A DNA stretch of 64,000 bases. Source: Mycobacterium sp. SMC-2 (GTDB lineage Bacteria > Actinomycetota > Actinomycetes > Mycobacteriales > Mycobacteriaceae). Positions 18,102-26,734 of the stretch are shown piece after piece. The notes beneath the pieces were generated by a model. That model ran no database searches, was not told where the DNA came from, and worked only from the letters and a program-made list of their open reading frames with translations. Numbering within the stretch: the first letter of the stretch is position 1; each line of letters opens with the position of its first letter. A program made the translations under genes and the position numbers. The stretch spans positions 3,472,001-3,536,000 of the forward strand of contig NZ_CP079863.1 of NCBI RefSeq assembly GCF_025263485.1. Direction: 5' to 3'.

Positions 18102-18278
18102 CTAACGAGCGGCAAACCCGTAGCCGGTGATCCCCACGCCTGGATCATAGCGGCTGGGGCTAGGCATTCGGTGCTGGTTAACACGGAGCAGGACACTTCC
18201 GTCGGTATGTATGGCCAGTGCGATTCTTGAGTCTCCGGGCCAGCCGATCGTGCGCGTGATCCCTTGCACCGCAGTAGG

Positions 18279-18842
18279 TCAAGCGACGGAGGCGCCCAGG
18301 ATGAGGTTGACGGCCTCATCGAGTTGTCCCTCGATCTCGTCGAAGCTCACGAAGCGGGCGGTCATCAGCGCGCCGGAAAAGGTGATCTGCAGCGTGGATT
18401 TCACGGCGCGCGGCCAACCGGGGCCAAGGGCGGCGCCGATCCGGGTGGACACCTCCTGGCCGATTTGCTCCCGAATCGGCTTCACGGCCGGGTCGTCGGC
18501 CATCAGGGCCGCGCCGCAGGCGGCGGTGAGCTCGGGCTCGTCGGCGACCACCACGGCCATGTCTCGCAGCGTCGCGCTGACCCGCGTCTTGGTGGTTTCG
18601 TTGACATCGGTATGCAGCGGCAGCTCGCGGAGGAAACGCAGGTACACCGCGGCCACCAACGCGCTTTTCGACGGGAAGTAGGTGTAGGCGCTGGCCGGGG
18701 ATACTCCGGCGCGAGTCGCCACCGAGCGCATCGTCAGATTCGCGAACGACGACTCTCGCAGTTCCTCCAGCCCGGCATCGAGGACCTTGCGGATAGTCTG
18801 CGCCGGCCGGCGGTCCGACCGGCGCGCCGCATCTTTAGACAC
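18279..18842 (-). CDS. TetR family transcriptional regulator
   Basis: A 187-residue regulator with helix-turn-helix SSFANLTMRSVATRAGVSPASAYTYFPSKSALVAAV at residues 31-66. The GTG at 18842 (VSKDAARRSDRRPAQT) is chosen; the frame stays open far upstream but only through the antisense of the methyltransferase gene. It is divergent from that methyltransferase, and a perfect 12-bp palindrome lies between them 70 bases from this start. Self-regulation and control of the methyltransferase are likely. Confidence 0.87.
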   Translation of the reverse strand: MSKDAARRSDRRPAQTIRKVLDAGLEELRESSFANLTMRSVATRAGVSPASAYTYFPSKSALVAAVYLRFLRELPLHTDVNETTKTRVSATLRDMAVVVADEPELTAACGAALMADDPAVKPIREQIGQEVSTRIGAALGPGWPRAVKSTLQITFSGALMTARFVSFDEIEGQLDEAVNLILGASVA

Positions 18843-18911
18843 CCGTCCAGTGTAGGAAGGCCCGGCCCCCGTGCGGCACGGCAATCCGGTATCCGCGCGC
18901 TGGCGATTTAC

Positions 18912-18923
18912 AGACAGCTGTCT
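18912..18923. promoter_or_regulatory. 12-bp perfect palindrome, probable TetR operator
   Basis: AGACAGCTGTCT is fully self-complementary and sits in the divergent region between the TetR gene (start 18842) and the methyltransferase gene (start 18969). Position and symmetry fit an operator for the adjacent regulator. Confidence 0.6.
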
Positions 18924-18968
18924 AGAACAATCGCCTCTGCATCGGCGGTTGGTTCTACAGTGGCGCCT

Positions 18969-19529
18969 ATGGCCGAGGCGGACCGGCAGCGCTGGGACGA
19001 GCGGTACGCAGAGAAGGCACCCCCGACGGTGGAGGCGGTGGGGCCGCCCGAATTCCTGGCGCCATACCTGGAGCTGCTTCCCGTTGCGGGAAGGGCGCTC
19101 GATCTCGCGTGCGGGCCCGGGCTCGCAGCGGTGTGGCTCGCGATGCGCGGGCTTGAGGTGGAGGGAGTGGACGTCTCGCCGGTGGCGATCGCCCAGGCCC
19201 GCGACCTGGCGCACCGGGCCGGGGTAGGCGATCGGTGCCGCTTCGAGGTCCTCGACCTCGATGACGGGCTGCCGGCCGGGGCGCCCGTCGATCTCATCCT
19301 CTGCCACAGATTTCGGGACCGTCGCCTTGACCACGCGATCATCGAGCGCCTGGCGCCCGGCGGGCTGCTGGCGATGGCCGTGCTGAGCGAAGTCGGAGCC
19401 GCCCCCGGGCCGTTTCGCGCGGTCGCCGGCGAGCTGCCCGCGGCGTTTGCCGATCTCGACCCGGTCGCCGCCGGTGAAGGTGGGGGTTGCGCGTGGGTGC
19501 TGGCGCGCGCAGCGAAGTCCCCTGAGTAG
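18969..19529 (+). CDS. SAM-dependent class I methyltransferase
   Basis: A 186-residue protein with the Rossmann methyltransferase signature: motif I LDLACGPGLAAVWLA, the acidic residue ending strand 2 in VEGVDVSPVAIAQAR, and motif IV-like VDLILCHRF. The N-terminal RQRWDERYAEKAPP is typical of small thiopurine/tellurite-type methyltransferases. The substrate is unknown; such enzymes often act on small hydrophobic or toxic molecules, which fits regulation by a divergent TetR. ATG 18969 (MAEADRQRW) is chosen as the conserved start. Confidence 0.87.
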   Translation: MAEADRQRWDERYAEKAPPTVEAVGPPEFLAPYLELLPVAGRALDLACGPGLAAVWLAMRGLEVEGVDVSPVAIAQARDLAHRAGVGDRCRFEVLDLDDGLPAGAPVDLILCHRFRDRRLDHAIIERLAPGGLLAMAVLSEVGAAPGPFRAVAGELPAAFADLDPVAAGEGGGCAWVLARAAKSPE

Positions 19530-19627
19530 CAAGCTTTTTCGTCGTCGACGACATGCGGCCCGGCGCAATAACGATTGGGCGGTGCGAATTGGGTTCCGGC
19601 ATGGCCGTGTCGGGTAATGTCACGCGC

Positions 19628-20470
19628 ATGCAGCGGCGCGTCCTCGAAGCGGTGATCTACGAGCGCGAGCCACCGATTGCGCGGATCGTTCTGAACCGGG
19701 TCGACAAGGCCAACACCAAGGATGCGGTCCTGGTCACCGAAGTCGACCAATGCCTGCACGAAGCCGACCGTGACAAGGAGATCAAGGTCGTCATCCTCAA
19801 GGCGAACGGAAAAGGATTCTGCGGCGGACACGTGGCTCGCTGGGGTCCCGACGAAAATCCGTATCCGGACTTCGGTGAGACCTTCGAGGACCTGTACAAG
19901 GGCACCGCCGATCTGTTCCTGTGGCCGACGCTGTATTTGTGGGAATTCCCGAAGCCGACCATTTCCGCGATTCACGGCTATTGCGTGGGCGGCGGGATAT
20001 ATCTCGGTCTGCTGACCGACTTTTGCGTCGCATCCGAGGACGCGTATTTCCAGATGCCGCTCGCCCAAAGCCTCGGCGAGCCCGGCGGGCACACGATGAT
20101 CGAGCCGTGGTTGCTGATGAACTGGCATCGCACCATGGATTGGCTGCTGCTGGCCCCGACCCTCTCCGCGCAGCAAGCCCTGGACTGGGGCCTGCTCAAC
20201 AGGGTGGTGCCGCGGGACGACCTCGAGGACACCGTCGAGGAGATGGCGCGCAAGATCGCCCAAATCCCGCTGACCACGCTGATGGCGGTGAAGAGCAACG
20301 TGAAGCGTGCGTGGGAATTGATGGGCATGCGGGTCCACCTGCAGGTCAGTCACATCCTGACGAACATGGTGGGCGCCGCCACCGACGTGCAGGCGCGGCG
20401 GGCCGAGCTGATGCAGTCGGGCATGAAGCCGCGCGAGTTCGTCGGTCGTGACGAGCCGGAAGCGCCGTAG
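19628..20470 (+). CDS. enoyl-CoA hydratase/isomerase family protein
   Basis: A 280-residue crotonase-fold protein. The oxyanion-hole motifs are ILKANGKGFCGGHV and IHGYCVGGGIYLGLLTDF; the C-terminal region is AVKSNVKRAWELMGMRVHLQ. It is clearly paralogous to the enoyl-CoA hydratase at 26735-27607, sharing EFxKPTI, GYCVGGG and KRAWELMGMRVH. The ATG at 19628 (MQRRVLEAVIYERE) is preferred; the frame also has an ATG at 19601. It is followed by the EspB-like gene after 183 bases. Its substrate is probably a CoA thioester of the nearby catabolic operon. Confidence 0.86.
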   Translation: MQRRVLEAVIYEREPPIARIVLNRVDKANTKDAVLVTEVDQCLHEADRDKEIKVVILKANGKGFCGGHVARWGPDENPYPDFGETFEDLYKGTADLFLWPTLYLWEFPKPTISAIHGYCVGGGIYLGLLTDFCVASEDAYFQMPLAQSLGEPGGHTMIEPWLLMNWHRTMDWLLLAPTLSAQQALDWGLLNRVVPRDDLEDTVEEMARKIAQIPLTTLMAVKSNVKRAWELMGMRVHLQVSHILTNMVGAATDVQARRAELMQSGMKPREFVGRDEPEAP

Positions 20471-20653
20471 CCCGTTCGCTGCGTGGTTCGACCGGTGAAG
20501 ACCGGGGGAGGGACGTGAAAATTGGCGCATAACAGTCCCGGTCGGTGAATTAGGATTGCACCTGGTAGACGCCAATCGAGGATGTCGGCACCGCGCTGCC
20601 TAGCGCGTGGCTCACCGGCGAGGTTCGTTTCAGCACAAGGAGAATGACCCGAC

Positions 20654-22057
20654 ATGACGCAGGCGTTGAATGTGGAGTACGAGGAACTCCTGGCCCGAGC
20701 TGCTGAACTCGAGCAACCGCTGCCGACCGTTCCGTCGACCAATCCGCAAGGGCCATGCAACCTTTCGTTCATCAACGATACGGCCGCACGACTCGCGCTC
20801 ACCGCCGACACGTTGCGCCTGTACCTCAAGGGGTGCGAACGGGAATGGAAGAGTCTGGCGAAATCCCTGCGGAATGCGGCCAAGGCCTATGAAGAGGTCG
20901 ATACTGGAGCCGCGGAGGACATCGGCAACATTCTGAACAACGACTCTTCCGCGGCGGGGGTGGCGGCGGCGGCGCTGGTCGCCGAGGACGAGCCCTGGAC
21001 GGCGCCCCCGCCAATGGCAGCGGCGCCGTCGTTCGAATACCCCTACTACGAAGTCCGGCAGGCGGCGGAGGACATCGAGTCCGGCGACCAGGGCACGTCG
21101 TTTCGGGCGTTCGCTCAGGAATGGAAAGCGTTCCAGCAGGCATTTCAAGAACAGTCCCATCGATTCCGGCTTTTTAGCCGCTGGGAGGGCGAGGCGACCG
21201 CGCAAGTCGAACGAAATTTCCAACAACAAAAAGATTGGATATATTCGATGGCCAAATTGTGCGGCGACCTGGGTCAGCAGGCCGACAGGGTCGTCGACGT
21301 GCACAAAAAGGTTACCGCCACAACCGGCTACAATAACCAGCACGCCCTGGGGGGCGCGCATCCCACGACCTACGAAGTATCGCAATGCGATTATTGGTAT
21401 CGGTTTTATGTGGAAAACAATTACCACGAATACATAGCTTCAGCCATTGACTGGTATGAGAAACTTCAGGCGACTTCGGAATCGGCATTGAAGTACTACG
21501 TTCAGTACGCGAACATACCTCTGAAGCCGCTGAACCCGGACGCCCCGCCCAAGGCCACGGTCATCAAGGCGCCCGGTGAAACGCCCAAGCCGGACCCCAA
21601 GCCGACGCCGGACCCCAAGCCGAAGCCCGATACGGGGGCGGCTCCGAAGCCAACGCCCACCCTGACACCCGCGCAGCTCGGTCAGCTGGCGGGGAACATG
21701 TCGCAGGGCATGCAGGGCGTTTCGCAAGGTCTGCAGGGCGCCATGCAGGGCATCCAGGGCCTCACGCAGGGGGGCATGGGCGGCGGCTCGATGCCCGCGC
21801 AGCTCGCCTCGGACATCACCCCGGAGCCACCGCCCGCTGACGAGGCGAAAAAGGACGGCGAAGACAAAGGCGACGAAAAGAATAAGGACGACGAAAAGAA
21901 TAGGGACGACGAAAAGAATAGGGACGACGAGGCAACGACACTTGTCGAGGGCGCGGCGGTGGGCGACCAGGCGTCCGGGACCGCCCCCGCCGAGCCGCCG
22001 ACTGCCGGCCGACCGGGGGCCTCGCCTGGGGCAACGCCGTCCGGCGTGGTGCTCTAA
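20654..22057 (+). CDS. EspB-like ESX secretion-associated protein
   Basis: A 467-residue protein that, from memory of EspB (Rv3881c), matches its N-terminal PE/PPE-like helical fold: start MTQALNVEYEELLARAAELE, LRNAAKAYEEVD with the YxxxD export signal at Y79, ETGDQG-like ESGDQGTSF, and RFRLFSRWEGEA with WxG at W177. In EspB these are near Y81 and W176. The C-terminal half differs: a proline/lysine region (KPDPKPTPDPKPKPD), a glutamine-glycine repeat (QGMQGVSQGLQG) and an acidic/lysine tail. An AAGGAG lies 11 bases before ATG 20654. No eccA, eccCb or espA-type genes are nearby, so it lies away from ESX-1. Confidence 0.85.
   Translation: MTQALNVEYEELLARAAELEQPLPTVPSTNPQGPCNLSFINDTAARLALTADTLRLYLKGCEREWKSLAKSLRNAAKAYEEVDTGAAEDIGNILNNDSSAAGVAAAALVAEDEPWTAPPPMAAAPSFEYPYYEVRQAAEDIESGDQGTSFRAFAQEWKAFQQAFQEQSHRFRLFSRWEGEATAQVERNFQQQKDWIYSMAKLCGDLGQQADRVVDVHKKVTATTGYNNQHALGGAHPTTYEVSQCDYWYRFYVENNYHEYIASAIDWYEKLQATSESALKYYVQYANIPLKPLNPDAPPKATVIKAPGETPKPDPKPTPDPKPKPDTGAAPKPTPTLTPAQLGQLAGNMSQGMQGVSQGLQGAMQGIQGLTQGGMGGGSMPAQLASDITPEPPPADEAKKDGEDKGDEKNKDDEKNRDDEKNRDDEATTLVEGAAVGDQASGTAPAEPPTAGRPGASPGATPSGVVL
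21869..21922 (+). repeat. 18-bp in-frame tandem repeat (3 copies)
   Basis: Three 18-bp units of the form GRCGACGAAAAGAATARG encode D-D-E-K-N-R/K repeats at residues 406-423 of the EspB-like protein; a partial fourth unit follows. The repeat is AT-richer than its surroundings. Being in frame and a multiple of three, copy number could vary between strains without breaking the protein. Confidence 0.85.
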
Positions 22058-22065
22058 GTGACTTC

Positions 22066-23769
22066 CTAGCGGGTGCGGCTCGGATCGCCGGCGACCCTCC
22101 TGCCGGCGGCGTGGCGGGCGGCGACGTAGCCGAACACCATCGTGTAGGCGATGCTTCCGCCGGCGCCCAGATAGTTTCGGCCCATCACCGTCGCCGTGAT
22201 GTTGCCCGTCGCGTACAGTCCGTCGATCACGCAGTCGTCCTCGTCGAGGACCTGCGCGTGCTCGTTGGTGATCACCCCGCCGCACGTGCCGACGTCGGCG
22301 GGAACGACCTTGGTGGCGTAGTACGGTGGCCGCTCGAGCGGGCCGAGCGAGGCGTTGGGGCGATACCCCGGATCGCCGAGGCAGTCGTTGTACGCCGACT
22401 GGCCGCGTCCGAAGTCCGGGTCGAGGCCCTTGGCCGCAAACCCGTTGAAGCGCTTGATCGTCTCCTCCAGCGCGTCGGCCGGGACGCCCATCCCGCGCGC
22501 GAGGTCGGCAATGGTCTGACCCCGCAGGACCGCGCCGCGCGTGATGAGTTCTTCGGGGAGGCGTCGTTTCTTGAATGGGTTGGCACCCGACACGTATCGG
22601 CCGATGTAGCCGTCGTCGAAGACCATCCAGCAGGGCACCGCCTTGTTCGCGTACATCGCCTTGCCGACCTCGACGTACGAGTTGGACTCGTTGCAGAACC
22701 GGCGGCCGGTTCCGTCGACGTAGATGGCGCCGGGCCGCTGCCGGCCGCTGCCCAGCGCCTTCGCCGCGTCGCCCCCGTCTGCGATGAAAACCGATGGCAG
22801 CCACCAGGCCTCGTCCATCAGGTCGGTCTTCGCGCCCAATCCGATCGCGGTCTGCAACACCTCGCCGGTGTCACCGGGGTTCGCGATGGACCAGCGCCCC
22901 TCGTTGGGCTGCTCGCCGCTGTAGTGGCGCCGCATGTCCGCGTTGCGACTGAAGCCGCCCGCCGCGAGCAGCACGCCCTTGCGCGCCTCGACGTTCAGCG
23001 CGGTGCCGTTCCGGGACACGCGCGCGCCGACGACGCGGCCGTCCTCGACGATCAGGTCCCCGATCGCGGCTTCGGTCCAGATCGGCGGCTCGCCGCGCAG
23101 GTCGATCAGCGCCTTCAGCATCTGACCGATGAGCGATGCTCCGTTGGTCAGCATTTCCCGGCGGCGCAGCCTCGCCGCCCTGGTGCGGGCGAACACCCGC
23201 ATGGCCACCGCGAAGGCCCGCGGCGACCGATTGAAGTACTGCACCGAACGCAGTTCGTTGGTCTTGAGGACGAACCCGCCGTAGGACCTGGCCATCGACG
23301 GCTGGACCTTGTCACGCCAGTTCCCCAGCGCGGCCGAGTCGTACGGGACGCACTCGATCGCGCGGCCGGCTTCGTTGCCGCCCTTGTGATTCGGGTAGTA
23401 GTCGCTCCAACCCGGGCACCGCACGAACCGAACCCCCCTGCGGATCAGGAAGTTGATCATCTCGTAGCCCGCGGTGAGGAACATCTCCCGGCGCGCCGGC
23501 GAAGACGCCGGGCCGATGTCGCCGACGACGTCGTCGAAGTACGCCAGGCCGTCCTCGTGCGAGTCCGGGATGCCGTCGGCGCGCATCAGCGGGTTGTTCG
23601 GCAGCCACACCATGCCCCCGGAGAGTCCGGTGGAACCGCCCACCAGGGGTTGTTTCTCGATCACCAGGGGTTCGATGCCGGAGTCGAGCGCGGCCAGCGC
23701 CGCGACCATCCCGCCGCCGCCGCTGCCCGCGATGAGCAGGTCGACGGAGCGGTCCCACCGGGTGGTCAT
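22066..23769 (-). CDS. KstD-like FAD-dependent oxidoreductase (3-ketosteroid 1-dehydrogenase family)
   Basis: A 567-residue flavoprotein. The N-terminal dinucleotide motif is DLLIAGSGGGGMVAALAALDSG with VIEKQPLVGGSTGLSGG; the C-terminal FAD/substrate motif is LYATGNITATVMGRNYLGAGGSIAYTMVFGYVAA, where Y and G of YLGAG match the catalytic tyrosine/glycine pair of KstD enzymes. These introduce a 1,2 double bond into 3-keto ring compounds. The ATG at 23769 overlaps the Rieske gene stop (ATGA) and is preferred over a longer frame to 24576. It is the last gene of the operon. Substrate may be a steroid, terpenoid or similar cyclic ketone. Confidence 0.87.
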   Translation of the reverse strand: MTTRWDRSVDLLIAGSGGGGMVAALAALDSGIEPLVIEKQPLVGGSTGLSGGMVWLPNNPLMRADGIPDSHEDGLAYFDDVVGDIGPASSPARREMFLTAGYEMINFLIRRGVRFVRCPGWSDYYPNHKGGNEAGRAIECVPYDSAALGNWRDKVQPSMARSYGGFVLKTNELRSVQYFNRSPRAFAVAMRVFARTRAARLRRREMLTNGASLIGQMLKALIDLRGEPPIWTEAAIGDLIVEDGRVVGARVSRNGTALNVEARKGVLLAAGGFSRNADMRRHYSGEQPNEGRWSIANPGDTGEVLQTAIGLGAKTDLMDEAWWLPSVFIADGGDAAKALGSGRQRPGAIYVDGTGRRFCNESNSYVEVGKAMYANKAVPCWMVFDDGYIGRYVSGANPFKKRRLPEELITRGAVLRGQTIADLARGMGVPADALEETIKRFNGFAAKGLDPDFGRGQSAYNDCLGDPGYRPNASLGPLERPPYYATKVVPADVGTCGGVITNEHAQVLDEDDCVIDGLYATGNITATVMGRNYLGAGGSIAYTMVFGYVAARHAAGRRVAGDPSRTR

Positions 23770-25160
23770 CGCGGCCCCGCCCCGAATCCCAAGTCGGCCA
23801 CCGGCACGTCGATGGTGGTGTTGGTTTTCTGGATCGCGGGCAGCAGGGCCCCGTACGGCAGGCCGGCCAGGAAGCCGTCGACGACCCGTTCGAAGTTGGA
23901 GATCAGCCCCTCGATCTGGTCTGACAACCGCATATAGGCAAAGCCGTTGGAGTGCAAGCCCTTTTGCTGCCGCGGCAGATTGGAGAAGTCCTGCGCCGGG
24001 ATGGGTGGCCAGCGCGGGTCGGCGGGCGCCATCGGCTCCGGCGGCTGGGGCCTGCCCGCGGAGACGTCGTCGGGGAACCGGGTGAGCGACCAGATCTCGA
24101 ACAGCGTGTCCTCGGGCCCGAGCGGCCGGATGCGGTACGACGACGCGCTGCTGTAGGTGGGCAGGATGAAGTAGTGCGGGAAGCAGAATCCGATCGCATC
24201 GGTGATGCCGCGGCGGGCTAAGTCGTTGAGATCGGGCATCGCGCTGCCCCGGGCCCGGTGCCAGCTGACCACGGCGTCGTTGAGGGCGCTGCGCCACGCG
24301 TCCATGGCGGCGGCCGGGTCGGCCGGCAGCTCGATGTTCTGCAGGCCCTCGGCGATCCGGATGTCGTTGTCGTGCGTCATCCCGCCCATGCCGGTACCCA
24401 GGGTGCGCATGAAGTACAGGCTGCTCGCGACGACGGGGTGCACCGCGGATTTCGCGGGGCCACCGTTCTGCGCGGGCGGCAGTAGCTGGGGATGGGTCTG
24501 CGGGACGTGGTATCCCTCCATGAACGCTGCCGCCGCCAGCTTCCAATTGACCGGCAGCCGGCACGACTGCCACCACTCGACCCGCAGCGATTCCACCTTC
24601 CAGGCGTCGTAGATCGACGCGAACGGCTCCAGACAGTCACGTAGCGCGGGGGCCCCGCCGTCGAGGTTGATCCACGCGCAGCCGCCCCAGGTTTCGCACC
24701 GGACCGAAACCAGTTGCAGCTCTTGCGAATCCAAGTTCTCCTCTGCGAACGCTTCGGGCCGCAACACGAACGTGTTGCGGCCGTCGATGCCCCAGCACCA
24801 GCCGTGGAAGGGGCAGACGAAAGTCCGTCGGGATCCGCAGGAGCCTCTGCCTTCCACCAGCTTCACGCCCCGGTGGCGGCACGCGTTGTGGTAGGCCCGC
24901 ACGGTGTCGGCGTCGACACGGACCACGATGATCGACTGGTCGAGGATCTCGTACTCGACGTAGTCACCGGTCTTGGGAATCTCCTCCAGCCGGCAGGCCA
25001 TCTGCCAGACGCGCGGCCAGAACGCCTCCGCTTCCAGCGCGTAGAACTCGGCGTCGTAGTAGCGCTGCTTGGGAATGCGATCGACGGTTTCGACCGCCCA
25101 CGGCACCGGTAGCGGTGTCCAGTTCACATCGGTGCGTACCGAAGCTGTCTTGATAGCCAT
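23766..25160 (-). CDS. Rieske [2Fe-2S] aromatic-ring-hydroxylating oxygenase, alpha subunit
   Basis: A 464-residue oxygenase. The Rieske cluster ligands are C94 and H96 (NACRHRG) and C116 and H119 (FVCPFHGW). The mononuclear iron histidines are in MEGYHVPQTHPQ. The C-terminal half is the catalytic domain. No beta subunit, ferredoxin or reductase gene is adjacent, so it may be an alpha-only enzyme served by a general reductase. ATG 25160 (MAIKTASVRTDVNW) lies 19 bases after the FadD stop. It would hydroxylate or demethylate a ring substrate, in an operon with a KstD-like enzyme. Confidence 0.9.
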   Translation of the reverse strand: MAIKTASVRTDVNWTPLPVPWAVETVDRIPKQRYYDAEFYALEAEAFWPRVWQMACRLEEIPKTGDYVEYEILDQSIIVVRVDADTVRAYHNACRHRGVKLVEGRGSCGSRRTFVCPFHGWCWGIDGRNTFVLRPEAFAEENLDSQELQLVSVRCETWGGCAWINLDGGAPALRDCLEPFASIYDAWKVESLRVEWWQSCRLPVNWKLAAAAFMEGYHVPQTHPQLLPPAQNGGPAKSAVHPVVASSLYFMRTLGTGMGGMTHDNDIRIAEGLQNIELPADPAAAMDAWRSALNDAVVSWHRARGSAMPDLNDLARRGITDAIGFCFPHYFILPTYSSASSYRIRPLGPEDTLFEIWSLTRFPDDVSAGRPQPPEPMAPADPRWPPIPAQDFSNLPRQQKGLHSNGFAYMRLSDQIEGLISNFERVVDGFLAGLPYGALLPAIQKTNTTIDVPVADLGFGAGPR

Positions 25161-25179
25161 CTCGCCATCCCTCGTTGAT

Positions 25180-26715
25180 TCACACGATTCGCGATGCCCG
25201 CCCTTGCCAGTAACGCTCGCGAATGCGTCTCTTGTACAGCTTCCCGTTCGGGTCCCGTGGTAATTCCGCAACGAATTCCACCGTGCGCGGGCACTTGTAG
25301 CCGGCCACGTGTGCGCGGCAATACTCGATCAGCTCGGCCTCGAGGTCTCGGCCCGGCGTCAGGCCGGCGACCGGCTGGACGACGGCCTTGACCTCCTCCC
25401 CGAACTCGTCGTTGGGGACGCCGAAGACGGCCGCGTCGACGAGCTTGGGGTGCATGATCAACAGGTTCTCGACCTCTTGGGGGTAGATGTTCACCCCGCC
25501 GGACACGATCATGAACGTGGATCGGTCGGTGAGGTAGAGGTATCCGTCCTCGTCGACGTAGCCCATGTCCCCCAGCGAGCGCCAGCCGCGGTCGTTGGAC
25601 ACCGACGCGGTTTTCACGGGATCCTTGAAGTACTCGAAATCGGGTCCGCCCTCGAAATACAGCTCACCGGTGTGCCCGACGGGAACCTCATGCCCGTCAT
25701 CTCCGATCACGTGCACCGGGGACATCGGTTTGCCCACCGAACCGCGATGTGCCAGCCATTCCTGCGGGCCGATTGTCGTCCCCGCGAATCCCTCGGTGCC
25801 GCCGTAGTATTCGTGGATGACCGGACCGAACCATTCCATCATCCGGTGCTTGACATCGACGGGGCAGGGGGCGGCCGCGTGGATCACGCATCGCAGGCTT
25901 GACACGTCATATTTTTCGCGAATCGCTTTCGGTAGCTTGAGCATCCGCACGAACATGGTGGGAACGAACTGGGCATGCGTCACGCGGTGGGTCTCGATCA
26001 GCGCCAGGACGGCTTCGGCGTCGAACTTGCGCATGAGGATCGCCGCCGCCCCGACGCGGTTGACCGCCATGGTGTAGTTCACGCCGGCGGCGTGGTAGAG
26101 CGGTGCGGGGGAGAGGTACACGCTCGACCGGGTCATCCCGTACTTGTGGGTCAGCGCCATCTCCAGCACCGCCTGGGCCCAGGACCCGTTGCCGTCGGTC
26201 GGCAGCGGACGGCGAACGGCCTTGGGCCGTCCGGTGGTTCCCGAGGAGTAGAGCATTTCCGACCCGTCCGACAACGCGGGCGCGCCGCCCGCGGTCGCCA
26301 ACGCGTCCTCGTACGCGCACCAGCCGGGCAGGACGCCGCCGACGACGACGTGGACGTCGACGCCCGTGCTGACGCCGCGAAGGTGTTTGGCGAGGTCGGT
26401 CATCGAAGCGTCGACGAACACCGCCCTCGCGTCGGAGTCGTCGACGACGTAGGCGATCTCCTCGGGCGTGAAGTGGGTGTTGACGGCCGTGTAGTACAGA
26501 CCGGAAAGCTGGCAGGCCCAGGTGATTTCGAGGAACTCGGGACGGTTGGGCAAGACCAGGGCAACGCCGTCGCCGCCGCGCAGCCCGGCACCGTACAACA
26601 GCGCCGCGACCTGTTGGCTGCGGGCATACAGCTCGGAGTACGAAATCGTGTCGCCGCCCGCGAGGATGAGGGCCGGCGCGTGCCCGGCCCTGGTGGCGTG
26701 GTCGGCGAGGTTCAC
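25180..26715 (-). CDS. acyl-CoA synthetase (FadD/AMP-binding)
   Basis: A 511-residue ANL-superfamily ligase. It has the P-loop LYSSGTTGRPKAVRRPL, the adenine site EYYGGTEGFAGT, the hinge motif SLGDMGYVDEDGYLYLTDR and the C-terminal catalytic lysine in DPNGKLYKRRIR. It would activate a carboxylic acid to its CoA thioester via an acyl-AMP. Length is normal for the family. Genes on both sides are 19 bases away on the same strand. In this operon it most likely activates a carboxylated breakdown product for the adjacent enoyl-CoA hydratase. Confidence 0.93.
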   Translation of the reverse strand: MNLADHATRAGHAPALILAGGDTISYSELYARSQQVAALLYGAGLRGGDGVALVLPNRPEFLEITWACQLSGLYYTAVNTHFTPEEIAYVVDDSDARAVFVDASMTDLAKHLRGVSTGVDVHVVVGGVLPGWCAYEDALATAGGAPALSDGSEMLYSSGTTGRPKAVRRPLPTDGNGSWAQAVLEMALTHKYGMTRSSVYLSPAPLYHAAGVNYTMAVNRVGAAAILMRKFDAEAVLALIETHRVTHAQFVPTMFVRMLKLPKAIREKYDVSSLRCVIHAAAPCPVDVKHRMMEWFGPVIHEYYGGTEGFAGTTIGPQEWLAHRGSVGKPMSPVHVIGDDGHEVPVGHTGELYFEGGPDFEYFKDPVKTASVSNDRGWRSLGDMGYVDEDGYLYLTDRSTFMIVSGGVNIYPQEVENLLIMHPKLVDAAVFGVPNDEFGEEVKAVVQPVAGLTPGRDLEAELIEYCRAHVAGYKCPRTVEFVAELPRDPNGKLYKRRIRERYWQGRASRIV

Positions 26716-26734
26716 CGGCGAGCCCCGCGAAAAC

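Noticed and set aside
18264..18968. N-terminal extension of the methyltransferase
   Set aside because: It is antisense of the TetR gene and has no methyltransferase features.
22066..24576. An 836-residue version of the KstD-like protein
   Set aside because: The extra N-terminus is arginine/proline-rich and lies on the Rieske gene in another frame; the FAD motif begins right after the ATG at 23769.
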